This document shows positions 1 through 7,540 of a stretch of 64,000 nucleotides of DNA, piece after piece (the stretch's first letter is position 1; each line of letters opens with the position of its first letter). Source of the stretch: Odoribacter lunatus (GTDB taxonomy: Bacteria; Bacteroidota; Bacteroidia; Bacteroidales; Marinifilaceae); assembly GCF_943193135.1 (NCBI RefSeq), contig NZ_CALPCZ010000001.1, positions 248,001 to 312,000 on the forward strand, written 5' to 3'. The position numbers were made by a program, and so were the translations under genes. Below the pieces are notes generated by a model. It saw nothing but the letters and a program-made list of their open reading frames with translations, was not told the DNA's origin and did no database searches.

Positions 1-1
1 G

Positions 2-1465
2 CCGGTAGAGATTGTGTTCGGAAAGAAAAAGGAGTGGAAAGACGGCAAGCAGGTGGATACGGATGAGGACAATGTAATCAATGATGTGAATCCGGCATGG
101 ACCCGCAAGCCTTCCGATTTGAAGGAGGAGGATTACCTGAATTTCTATCATCAGTTGTATCCGATGGCGGAAGACCCGTTGTTCCATATCCATCTGAATG
201 TGGATTATCCGTTCAATCTTACCGGAATCCTTTATTTCCCGAAAATCAACAATAAGTTCGAGATACAGAAGAATAAGATACAGTTGTACAGCAACCAGGT
301 GTATGTGACGGATTCTGTGGAAGGAATTGTGCCGGAGTACCTGACATTGCTGCACGGGGTGATTGATTCGCCGGATATTCCGCTGAATGTATCGCGTTCG
401 TATTTGCAGAGCGACCGGAATGTCAAGAAGATTTCCAACCATATTACCAAGAAGGTGGCTGACAGCTTGAGCGATATTTTTTCTTCCACCCGGGAGGATT
501 ACGAGAAGAAATGGGATGATTTGAAGATTTTCATCCAATACGGTATGCTGACGGATGAGAAGTTTGCGGAGCGTGCAAATACTATTTTCCTGTTTAAGGA
601 TACGGACGGCAAATATTTCACTTTTGATGAGTACGACAATCTGGTGAATACCAACCAGACGGACAAGGATAAGAATATCGTGTCTTTGTACGCGACGGAT
701 GCGACGGAGCAGTTCAGTTACATCGAGCGGGCGAAGGCGAAAGGCTATAACGTGCTGTTGATGGACGGGCAGCTTGATACCCATTTCATCAATTATCTGG
801 AGCAGAAACATGCGGATCACAAATATTTGCGTGTGGATTCGGATGTGTTGGAGAAACTGATACAGAAGGAGGAAGTACGCGGCACGGATTTGAGTGAGGC
901 GGAACAGGAGGAGTTGCGACCGGTATTCTCTTCCCAATTGCCGAAAGAGGGAGGCATGTTCTTCGTTAATTTCGAGGCATTGGGAGCAGACGGTGACCCG
1001 GTGGTGGTGACCCGTTCCGAATTTATGCGCCGTATGAAAGAGATGGCGGCAATGAATGGCGGTATGGGATTTTACGGAGCCATGGGTGACCAGTATACTT
1101 TGGTGGTGAATACGGACCACAAGTTGGTGAAAGGGGTATTGGAGAACGAGAAGAGCGAAATGACCGCCAAACTGGAGCCGATTAATTTTGAGATAAAGGA
1201 AGTGGAGGGAAAGAAGACCGAGTTGGACGAATTAAATAAGGGCAAGAAAGACGAAGAGATTCCGCAAGTAGACAAAGACCGGTTGAAAGATTACCGGGAG
1301 AAACTGGATGAATTGAAGAAGCAGAAAGAGGGATTGTTGGAGGAATACGGTAAGGGCAACAAGATTGTCGGTCAGTTGATAGACCTGGCCTTGTTGGCGA
1401 ACGGTCTGTTGAAGGGGGAAGCTCTTAATAACTTTGTGAAGAGAAGCGTGGATTTGATAAAATAA
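2..1465 (+). CDS. htpG: Molecular chaperone HtpG (Hsp90), 5'-truncated by the window edge
   Basis: Cytosolic ATP-dependent chaperone of the Hsp90 family. The open frame runs into the window from upstream, so the N-terminal ATPase domain is missing; about 487 residues of the middle and C-terminal domains remain. Visible Hsp90 signatures include the client/ATPase-lid region with RKPSDLKEEDYLNFY, the FNLTGILYFP strand, the QLYSNQVYVTD segment, and the arginine-containing RSYLQSDRNVKKI loop of the middle domain that helps ATP hydrolysis. The charged linker and C-terminal dimerisation region follow, ending in VDLIK. A GTG at 14 is only an internal codon, not a start. A strong intrinsic terminator follows the stop, so the gene ends its transcript here. 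Identification is firm; only the start is unseen. Confidence 0.95.
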   Translation, partial: PVEIVFGKKKEWKDGKQVDTDEDNVINDVNPAWTRKPSDLKEEDYLNFYHQLYPMAEDPLFHIHLNVDYPFNLTGILYFPKINNKFEIQKNKIQLYSNQVYVTDSVEGIVPEYLTLLHGVIDSPDIPLNVSRSYLQSDRNVKKISNHITKKVADSLSDIFSSTREDYEKKWDDLKIFIQYGMLTDEKFAERANTIFLFKDTDGKYFTFDEYDNLVNTNQTDKDKNIVSLYATDATEQFSYIERAKAKGYNVLLMDGQLDTHFINYLEQKHADHKYLRVDSDVLEKLIQKEEVRGTDLSEAEQEELRPVFSSQLPKEGGMFFVNFEALGADGDPVVVTRSEFMRRMKEMAAMNGGMGFYGAMGDQYTLVVNTDHKLVKGVLENEKSEMTAKLEPINFEIKEVEGKKTELDELNKGKKDEEIPQVDKDRLKDYREKLDELKKQKEGLLEEYGKGNKIVGQLIDLALLANGLLKGEALNNFVKRSVDLIK

Positions 1466-1489
1466 GTAGGGAAGAGCGTATAGATAAAA

Positions 1490-1519
1490 GAGCCGGTGGT
1501 AACACCGGCTCTTTTTTTA
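1490..1519 (+). terminator. Intrinsic terminator of htpG
   Basis: A perfect 10-bp stem (AGAGCCGGTG / CACCGGCTCT) with a short loop is followed by a run of T, 24 bp after the htpG stop. Confidence 0.9.
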
Positions 1520-1594
1520 TGGGTGTAAAATAGCCATCTGTGAAAATGGTTAATACTGCTTATAACTGGTTGTTTTTAAGTGGAATACATGACC

Positions 1595-1732
1595 AAAAAA
1601 AGGGTAGGTTTAAATAAGCGAAGAGTTTCGCAAAATTAACAATTTTTTAAACGTGTCAAAGTCTTCATACTCAAAACGATAATTTTTTTCCCTGTTTCGC
1701 AAAACTCCGTCCATTTAAACCTACGTTTTTTT
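1595..1732. promoter_or_regulatory. 138-bp inverted-repeat-bounded promoter segment, locus 1 (candidate invertible promoter)
   Basis: Left arm 1595-1614 starts with seven A then GGGTAGGTTTAAA; right arm 1714-1732 reads TTTAAACCTACG then seven T, nearly its reverse complement. The outer ends are 138 bp apart, exactly as at 57176-57313, and both loci share ATACATGACC just outside and into the left arm. The interior contains the direct repeat GTTTCGCAAAA (1625-1635 and 1694-1704) and a small dyad GCGAA/TTCGC (1618-1631). The best promoter match inside points left, away from the downstream HU/DUF4469 gene. Inference: an invertible promoter in the OFF orientation; a fixed operator pair for looping is the alternative. 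No invertase gene is present in the window. Confidence 0.6.
1631..1660 (-). promoter_or_regulatory. Leftward Bacteroidota-type promoter inside the inverted repeat
   Basis: On the minus strand TTTG (1657-1660), an 18-bp spacer and TAATTTTG (1631-1638) match the Bacteroidota consensus TTTG / TAnnTTTG at every fixed base. It faces the htpG terminator, where no gene lies on the minus strand. Inversion of the 138-bp segment would turn it toward the gene at 1826. Confidence 0.55.
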
Positions 1733-1783
1733 GGGCGGAGTTTCTCGAAAACCCCGTATTTCCTAAGGAAGGAGGTTTATAAA

Positions 1784-1813
1784 ATGGAAGTACGTTTATT
1801 TATTCATCATTAA
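1784..1813 (+). CDS. Possible 9-residue leader peptide with an unusually strong ribosome-binding site
   Basis: ATG at 1784 opens MEVRLFIHH and stops at 1811-1813, 12 bp before the start of the HU/DUF4469 gene. It is preceded by AAGGAAGGAGG (1765-1775), the strongest Shine-Dalgarno-like sequence I noticed in a genome where such sites are rare. The mini-ORF lies between the inverted-repeat segment and the gene, so any rightward transcript from that segment would carry it. It may be a leader peptide, a translational coupling device or a chance ORF next to a ribosome-loading site; no homologue is known to me. Confidence 0.3.
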   Translation: MEVRLFIHH

Positions 1814-1825
1814 AAATTAAAGACT

Positions 1826-2581
1826 ATGACAAAAAAAACTTCCTTTTGGTCCGGTTGGTTACAGGATAATGCCGTAACGGAAGACCCGAACGATTTTTAT
1901 TTTCAGGTGAAATCAAGCAAAATGTTTACAACGGAGGATGTCGCCAAGGCGCTGCAAGCCGAGGGGACGGAGTTTAAACTTGAAACCCTTGTCGATATTC
2001 TGAACCGGGGAGACCGTATTATCCGGAATGCGCTGCTTGCCGGTACGTCTGTCGGTACCGGCGTTTTTTATGCCTATCCTTCGGTGAGCGGCACGTGGTA
2101 TGGCAAAGACGATACATTTGACGACACGAAACACAAAGTGGGCGTTAATTTCCAACTTTCCGCTTCTCTGCGGGAAGGCCTGAAGGCTGTCGGTGTGGAA
2201 GTACTGGGGCTGGCGGAGACCGGCCCGGCTGTTTCCACCGTTACCGACCACTGGACGGGAGAGGTGAATGGTGTGATTACGCCGCAGGAGGATTTGATTG
2301 TGAAAGGACGTTGCCTGCGGGTGGACGGTGATAAAGAGGGGGTTGGCATACGGTTTGTGCGGGTGGATGACGGTACGGAAACCCCTGTGGAAATACGGCG
2401 GCTGACGGTAAACAATCCGTCGCAGCTGCAATTCCGTATTCCCGCTCTGCAACCCGGCGACTACTGGCTGGAGGTGACGACCCAGTACAGCCAGGGAAGT
2501 GTGCTGACGAAAGAGCCGCGTACCGTGCGTTTCAGAAAAGTGTTGAATGTGGCCGTGCCCGAAGCGGCACAGGAGGGATAG
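1826..2581 (+). CDS. HU-like DNA-binding domain protein with C-terminal DUF4469 (paralogue 1)
   Basis: 251-residue protein with the two-part architecture known from Bacteroidota: an N-terminal HU/IHF-like domain (roughly residues 1-125) followed by an Ig-like DUF4469 domain (roughly 135-245). Visible features are the helical dimer-type region (TTEDVAKALQAEGTEFKLETLVDILNRGDRIIRNALLAG), the KVGVNFQLSASLREGL segment, and the C-terminal PSQLQFRIPALQPGDYWLEVTTQYS strands. The paralogue at 57369 shares the layout but is clearly diverged. The family is presumed to bind DNA; its cellular role is unknown. The gene is monocistronic, with a terminator 17 bp after the stop, and lies downstream of the 138-bp inverted-repeat promoter segment, which suggests on/off expression. 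Confidence 0.85.
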   Translation: MTKKTSFWSGWLQDNAVTEDPNDFYFQVKSSKMFTTEDVAKALQAEGTEFKLETLVDILNRGDRIIRNALLAGTSVGTGVFYAYPSVSGTWYGKDDTFDDTKHKVGVNFQLSASLREGLKAVGVEVLGLAETGPAVSTVTDHWTGEVNGVITPQEDLIVKGRCLRVDGDKEGVGIRFVRVDDGTETPVEIRRLTVNNPSQLQFRIPALQPGDYWLEVTTQYSQGSVLTKEPRTVRFRKVLNVAVPEAAQEG

Positions 2582-2598
2582 CCTATACCGTCTTATAG

Positions 2599-2633
2599 AG
2601 GGAGCCTTTACAATGCAGTAAAGGCTCCCTTTA
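2599..2633 (+). terminator. Hairpin terminator after HU/DUF4469 paralogue 1
   Basis: Perfect 13-bp stem (AGGGAGCCTTTAC / GTAAAGGCTCCCT) with a 6-base loop. The T-tract after it is short, so termination may be partial. Confidence 0.7.
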
Positions 2634-2692
2634 CTGACCGATAGACCGATGTTATCATGTACAGTATATACAATCACTATTAATTTTTAGCT

Positions 2693-5692
2693 ATGAAACA
2701 TGTTTATTTTTTGATTTTCCTGCCATTGCTTTTATGGATAGGAACGGGGTGTGGTAAAGACTCAAGCATAGAAACCCCCGACGAACCGGATGTACCGGTG
2801 ACTCCGGTTACTGTCACCCTGGAATTGTCTGACGCGGATTTGGTTTTTGATGCGGAAGGCGGACAGAAGACGTTCACCATTACAAGCAATGCGGAGTGGA
2901 CGATTACCAACGAGAGCGAATGGTGTACGACGGATGTTACTTCCGGAACGGGCAACCGGACGGTGACGGTCACTTCCCAAACTTACGGGGAATTGGAAGA
3001 CCGTAATATGAACCTGACGGTGAAAGCGGGTGACAAGACGCAGGTGTTGGGCGTGACGCAGAAAGGCAAGGACGCCATTATCCCCGACAAAGCGAAATTC
3101 GAGGTGCCGCAAGGGGGAGGTGATTTGGCCATCAAGGTGAGAAGCAACGTGAGATACGAAGTAGTTATCCCCGAATTTTGTAACTCCTGGATACAGCCGG
3201 CACCGGAAACGCGGTCGGAGGTCAGCGACACGACATACCGTTTCCTTATCGCCGAGAATGAAGAGGACGACTCCCGGACGGGTTTCATTGTCTTCTCCGC
3301 CGCTTCTTTTCAGGACACTGTCCGCATCTTTCAGGCACAGAAAGACCGGTTGGTGCTGACGCAAACGAAATACAACCTGCCGGCAAAGGATACCATGATT
3401 ACGGTAGAACTGAAAACCAATGTAGATTATGAAGTCAGCATCGTGGGAGATGACATTTCGTGGATTAGTCGGGTGGAAACGAGAGCCAGCCGCGTAGACC
3501 GTCTGCTGTTTCACATCGATGAAAACACCTCCGGCGTCCTCCGCAGTGCCAAGATAGCCGTACAGGATAAAAATGGCACACTCTCCGATACGGTCTACGT
3601 CCGGCAGTCTCCTGAAAATACGTTGGTTTTAAGTGAAAAAGAGTTTGAGGTGGCAGCAGAAGGCGAAACAATCAGCGTCGAACTGACAACTAATATCGAA
3701 TACGACGTCGTAATTCCCGACAGTGTGAGCGGATGGATTTCCTGCCCGCCGGAAACACGGACGTTACGTACGGACATCCTTAAATTCCTTATTGCCGAAA
3801 ATGACCGGCCGGATGAGCGTTGGGCCGTGGTCATTGTCAAAGACCGGAACAGCGGACTGACAGACACGTTGCGCATACGGCAACTATCAAACGATACGGA
3901 CATTACGGATAAGTTTGACCCGGAATTTGCCAAAGTATTGCAGGAAAAAGGCTATATCCCCGATGCCACCCATATCACATTGGGAGAGGTAAATAAAATA
4001 ACAGACCTCTCTATTTATAGTGACACGGAAGATACCCCTCTTCCTCTCACGTCTTTACGAGGAATAGAATATTTTACTGCATTGACAGAGCTGGGAATCT
4101 ATACTACTTCGCTTACGTCATTGGATGTAAGCAATAATACAGCATTGACAAAGTTGTATTGCAATTATAATACTCAACTCACAACATTAGATGTAAGCGG
4201 TTGTGCGGCATTGGAGTATTTACAATGCTGTAATAACACCCAACTCACATCATTGAATATAAGTGGTTGCACGGCATTGACATTTCTGCACAGCTATGAC
4301 ACTCCTCTCACGTCGTTGAATGTAAGCAATTGTACGGCATTGACACAGCTAGTCTGCGCTAATAACCAATTCACGACGTTAGATGTAAGCAACAACACGG
4401 CATTGACAGAGCTACAATGCGATAACAACCAACTCACGGTGTTGGATGTAAGTAAGAATACGGCCTTGACAAGGCTACAATGTGGTAATACCCAACTCAC
4501 TTCATTGAATGTGAGCGGTTGTACGGCCTTGACAAGTCTGTACTGCAATAAAAATCAACTCACGTCGTTGGATGTAAGTAGTTGTACGGCATTGACAAAT
4601 CTGTACTGCGTTGATAACCAACTCACGTCGTTGGATGTAAGTAAGAACACTGCCTTGACAAGGCTAGACTGCGGTGGTAACCAACTCACGTCGTTGGATG
4701 TAAGTAAGAACACTGCATTGACAAATCTGAACTGCGTTTATAACCCACTCATGTCATTGGATGTAAGTAAGAACACTGCATTGACAAATCTGAACTGCGT
4801 TTATAACCCACTCATGTCATTGGATGTAAGTGCCTGTACGGCATTGACAGAGCTACAATGCGGTTACTCCCAACTCACTTCGTTGAATGTGAGTGGTTGT
4901 ACTGCATTGACAGGGCTAGCCTTCACTGATACCCAACTCACGTCATTGGATGTAAGCAGTTGTACAGCATTGACAACTCTATGGTGCCTGCGCAACCAAC
5001 TCATGTCATTGAATGTGAGTGGTTGTACGTCATTGACAGAGCTGCACAGCGATGATAACCAACTCACGTCGTTGGATGTGAGTAGTTGTACGGCATTAAC
5101 AGAGCTGTGGTGCTCTAACAACCAACTCTCATCGTTGGATGTAAGCAACAACACAGCATTGACAAATCTAAGCTGCGGAGGAAACCAACTCTCATCGTTG
5201 GATGTGAGCAAGAACACGTCCTTAACAAATCTAGGCTGCTCTAATAACCAACTCTCATCGTTGGATGTGAGCAAGAACACGTCCTTAACAAATCTAGGCT
5301 GCTTTAACAACCAACTCTCATCGTTGGATGTAAGTAAGAACACAGCATTGACAAGGCTAGACTGCGAAGAGAATCAACTTACGTCGTTGGATGTGAGCGG
5401 TTGTACGGCATTGACATACTTGGCCTGCTACAACAATCAACTCACATTGTTGGAGGTAAACAGTTGTACGGCATTAAATTCTTTAACTTGCGAAAACAAT
5501 CAACTCACATCGTTAGATGTAAGCAACAACACAGCATTGGAAATGTTACTGTGCGAAACTAATCCTGGAGATGGAACCATTTTCCCGCTTACAGTTTGGT
5601 CTGGTGAAAGCTATAACTCTGCAGACCTGCCATATCGCAAACAATGGACATATAACGGTAATTCTATCACTATTCAATTAATAAAGAAATAA
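2693..5692 (+). CDS. Surface lipoprotein with BACON domains and an internalin-like leucine-rich repeat array
   Basis: 999-residue lipoprotein: signal peptide with lipobox GTGC (Cys20), then a charged Pro-rich linker. Residues about 40-400 hold four BACON-type modules, recognisable by the strand/WI pattern and by endings such as VTQKGKD and IRQLSND. From about 440 to 960 there are more than twenty 21-residue leucine-rich repeats of the form LTSLDVSxNTALTxLxCxxNQ, followed by a short cap. BACON modules often mediate carbohydrate or mucin contact and LRR arrays bind proteins, so an adhesin or ligand-binding role outside the cell is inferred. Adjacent LRR units are almost identical at DNA level (see 4695-4832), which implies recent duplication. 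It is followed 4 bp later by the gene at 5697. Confidence 0.85.
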   Translation: MKHVYFLIFLPLLLWIGTGCGKDSSIETPDEPDVPVTPVTVTLELSDADLVFDAEGGQKTFTITSNAEWTITNESEWCTTDVTSGTGNRTVTVTSQTYGELEDRNMNLTVKAGDKTQVLGVTQKGKDAIIPDKAKFEVPQGGGDLAIKVRSNVRYEVVIPEFCNSWIQPAPETRSEVSDTTYRFLIAENEEDDSRTGFIVFSAASFQDTVRIFQAQKDRLVLTQTKYNLPAKDTMITVELKTNVDYEVSIVGDDISWISRVETRASRVDRLLFHIDENTSGVLRSAKIAVQDKNGTLSDTVYVRQSPENTLVLSEKEFEVAAEGETISVELTTNIEYDVVIPDSVSGWISCPPETRTLRTDILKFLIAENDRPDERWAVVIVKDRNSGLTDTLRIRQLSNDTDITDKFDPEFAKVLQEKGYIPDATHITLGEVNKITDLSIYSDTEDTPLPLTSLRGIEYFTALTELGIYTTSLTSLDVSNNTALTKLYCNYNTQLTTLDVSGCAALEYLQCCNNTQLTSLNISGCTALTFLHSYDTPLTSLNVSNCTALTQLVCANNQFTTLDVSNNTALTELQCDNNQLTVLDVSKNTALTRLQCGNTQLTSLNVSGCTALTSLYCNKNQLTSLDVSSCTALTNLYCVDNQLTSLDVSKNTALTRLDCGGNQLTSLDVSKNTALTNLNCVYNPLMSLDVSKNTALTNLNCVYNPLMSLDVSACTALTELQCGYSQLTSLNVSGCTALTGLAFTDTQLTSLDVSSCTALTTLWCLRNQLMSLNVSGCTSLTELHSDDNQLTSLDVSSCTALTELWCSNNQLSSLDVSNNTALTNLSCGGNQLSSLDVSKNTSLTNLGCSNNQLSSLDVSKNTSLTNLGCFNNQLSSLDVSKNTALTRLDCEENQLTSLDVSGCTALTYLACYNNQLTLLEVNSCTALNSLTCENNQLTSLDVSNNTALEMLLCETNPGDGTIFPLTVWSGESYNSADLPYRKQWTYNGNSITIQLIKK
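4695..4832 (+). repeat. Identical 63-bp tandem duplication inside the LRR array
   Basis: The 63-bp unit beginning at 4695 recurs at 4758 without a mismatch and the match continues 12 bp into a third unit. It encodes the repeated 21 residues SLDVSKNTALTNLNCVYNPLM. A second near-identical pair (NTSLTNLGC) lies around 5210-5330. In-frame slippage or recombination could change the repeat number. Confidence 0.9.
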
Positions 5693-5696
5693 AACT

Positions 5697-6413
5697 ATGG
5701 AACAGCCATTACTGGATCTTTGGGCGGCATACCGCGGACAGATGGTTACGAAGGAGTTGAACAAGATTCTGGAGCGGGGTATTTGCTATTCGGAAATCAA
5801 GGAAGCGCACCGCATCTTGGTGACGGGAATGAACCCGTCGTCCCGGAAGGGCGACCCGGCATGCAAGGAGTATGTTTCACGATACGACTATCAGGCGGTG
5901 GTCAAGGGCGGAAAAGACCGTTATTTCACGACGTTCGACAAGCTGTTCCCCGCGGAGTTCCGGCGGGAAGTCGCCTACCTGGATTTGCTCAATATCCGGA
6001 AAACGAACCAGCAGGCGGTGTGGAAGTTCTGCAAAGACCCGCAGGGGCTGCAATTGGTGGCAAATAACCTGCGGATAACCCAGTTGTTCATAGAACAGGT
6101 GGTGCGCCCGCGGCTGATTATGGTGAAAAACCGCGGCTCGTGGTGCTTCTGGGGCAAGGAGGCGACAGCGGACGCCAATATTTGGATGGGCTACCGCTTT
6201 GAGCGGGTGGAAGGTTTCGAGCACCTGTCCTGCGGCGAACTGCTCCGCATCACCGGCCTTATCGACCACCCCGACCGCGTAAGCCATTCCGCCCTCCAGG
6301 AAACCAACCTGCGGGGAACGCTGGTGCTTTTCACCAACCACTTCCAATACCGCTCCGCCGCCTTGCTTCCCACTCCGGAGCTATTGGCGGAACTATGCAA
6401 AAAGATGGGATGA
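5697..6413 (+). CDS. Hypothetical protein, possible uracil-DNA-glycosylase-fold enzyme
   Basis: 238 residues, no signal peptide or membrane segment. I do not recognise a named family. The segment ILVTGMNPSS (residues 40-49) resembles the first active-site motif of the uracil-DNA glycosylase superfamily (GxxPG or GINPS types), and a late FTNHFQYRS segment (about 213-221) sits where that superfamily carries its second, His-containing motif. This suggests a UDG-like fold, but the intervening sequence is unfamiliar and activity cannot be claimed. It begins 4 bp after the LRR lipoprotein stop and is probably co-transcribed with it; a strong terminator follows. Cysteine and aromatic residues are frequent, consistent with a compact cytosolic protein. 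Confidence 0.6.
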   Translation: MEQPLLDLWAAYRGQMVTKELNKILERGICYSEIKEAHRILVTGMNPSSRKGDPACKEYVSRYDYQAVVKGGKDRYFTTFDKLFPAEFRREVAYLDLLNIRKTNQQAVWKFCKDPQGLQLVANNLRITQLFIEQVVRPRLIMVKNRGSWCFWGKEATADANIWMGYRFERVEGFEHLSCGELLRITGLIDHPDRVSHSALQETNLRGTLVLFTNHFQYRSAALLPTPELLAELCKKMG

Positions 6414-6437
6414 TGACATCGTCCGGCAATCATTGAA

Positions 6438-6468
6438 AAAGGGGGAATTTTTCCCCCTTTATTTTTTT
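6438..6468 (+). terminator. Intrinsic terminator after the UDG-like gene
   Basis: Perfect 10-bp stem AAAGGGGGAA / TTCCCCCTTT with a 3-base loop, followed by a T-rich tract. Confidence 0.9.
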
Positions 6469-6633
6469 CTTACGATATATAGTATTTCGTTGCGGAGACC
6501 GTACATAAGCCGTTCCGATTCAGAGAAGCGGGCGGCATAGTCTATTTCCTCAACGTCGAATATCGCTTTTTGTGAAAAAATTCTTAATTTCGTTGGGTCA
6601 ATTCCGGAGGATTCCGGGTAATATTAAAAAGAT

Positions 6634-7254
6634 ATGAGAATAATTTATAGTAAAACGACTTTCCGGAATGTTATCTATCGGGCGCTGATTTCGATTGCCG
6701 TCGGGATTGTTTTGGTTGCCTGGCCGGATGTGGCATTGAAGTCACTGGTGATGTTTATCGGGTTCCTGTTTTTATTGAGCGGCGTGATGTCGTTGCTTAT
6801 TTCTTATCGTCAGCAGCAGCTGGCGGAGCATGCCGGCGGCGTGGTGCCGTTGAATGGGCTGGGAAGTATCCTATTGGGCGTGCTGTTGATTTCGATACCC
6901 CTGTTTTTTACAACGGTGTTGATGTTTCTGTTGGGATGCGTGTTATTGCTGGCGGGGACGGCACAGTTGGCGACGCTCTCCATGGCAAGGCAACTGGGAA
7001 AAGTGGCTTCCGTCAATTATCTTTATCCGGTAGTGATATTGCTGGCGGGGTTGGTGGTTATCTTCAAGCCTTGGGGAAGTGCCGCTTACGTGGTGATTAT
7101 CCTGGGATGCACAGCTATCTTTTACGGCATTACGGATTTAATCAGCCAGTACCAGATTAATAAGTTGCGCAAATTGCATGATACAGAGGAGCATCAGCAC
7201 CGGGGCGCCGATAATGCCGAAATAGAAGATGCGGAATACGAGGAGGTGAATTAA
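6634..7254 (+). CDS. DUF308 / HdeD-like integral membrane protein
   Basis: 206 residues with about six hydrophobic segments arranged as three hairpins between residues 10 and 170, then a hydrophilic acidic tail (EIEDAEYEEVN). The pattern, including GIVLVAWPDVALKSLVMFIGFLFLLSG, is that of the DUF308/HdeD family, which in enterobacteria is linked to acid resistance. The function in Bacteroidota is not established. It has its own upstream region of about 165 bp after the previous terminator. Its stop codon shares TTAA with the stop of the convergent gene at 7251, and its terminator lies within that gene. Confidence 0.8.
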   Translation: MRIIYSKTTFRNVIYRALISIAVGIVLVAWPDVALKSLVMFIGFLFLLSGVMSLLISYRQQQLAEHAGGVVPLNGLGSILLGVLLISIPLFFTTVLMFLLGCVLLLAGTAQLATLSMARQLGKVASVNYLYPVVILLAGLVVIFKPWGSAAYVVIILGCTAIFYGITDLISQYQINKLRKLHDTEEHQHRGADNAEIEDAEYEEVN

Positions 7255-7535
7255 AAGAAAGAAAAAAGGAGCATCAAAAAGAAAAATACAAAGACTGCCA
7301 AAATAACGCCCTTTGCGGCGTTATTTTTTTTCTCCCGCAGGAACAGGTAAAAGATACCCAAATCGGCAAAGAAAACACCGATGGCGATGATTTTCAGATA
7401 TACTTTCAGCACCAATGCCTGCCGGATAAATTCACCCGGAGTCAGGTACGTGAAGCGGAAAAGGTAGAATAAAACAATGACTAAAAAAGGAGCCAGGATG
7501 CCGGTAGCCAGACCGAGATAGAGATTGTCTTTCAT
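7251..7535 (-). CDS. Small hypothetical membrane protein
   Basis: 94 residues with three predicted membrane segments (about 8-28, 45-65 and 75-93) separated by short basic loops (REKKNNAAKG). No family name is recognised. It ends on a TTAA shared with the stop of the convergent DUF308 gene and starts 5 bp after the CBM9-like gene, so it is the last gene of the minus-strand unit 9290-7251. Part of its coding sequence (7302-7331) doubles as a terminator for the opposite strand. Confidence 0.7.
   Translation of the reverse strand: MKDNLYLGLATGILAPFLVIVLFYLFRFTYLTPGEFIRQALVLKVYLKIIAIGVFFADLGIFYLFLREKKNNAAKGVILAVFVFFFLMLLFSFF
7302..7331 (+). terminator. Terminator of the DUF308 gene, embedded in the convergent gene
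   Basis: AATAACGCC / GGCGTTATT perfect stem with a short loop, followed by T7. In the minus strand the same bases encode part of the third membrane segment and the loop before it in the 94-residue protein. Confidence 0.85.
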
Positions 7536-7540
7536 GGGTA

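Noticed and set aside
1595-1732. 138-bp inverted-repeat segment as a MITE or IS remnant
   Set aside because: The left outer flank is the same at both loci, no target-site duplication is visible, interiors differ, and each lies directly before the same gene family.
4089-5560. Repeated DNA as CRISPR or non-coding satellite
   Set aside because: The 63-bp period is in frame with a leucine-rich repeat protein; long antisense frames here (for example 4864-5343 minus) are shadows of it.
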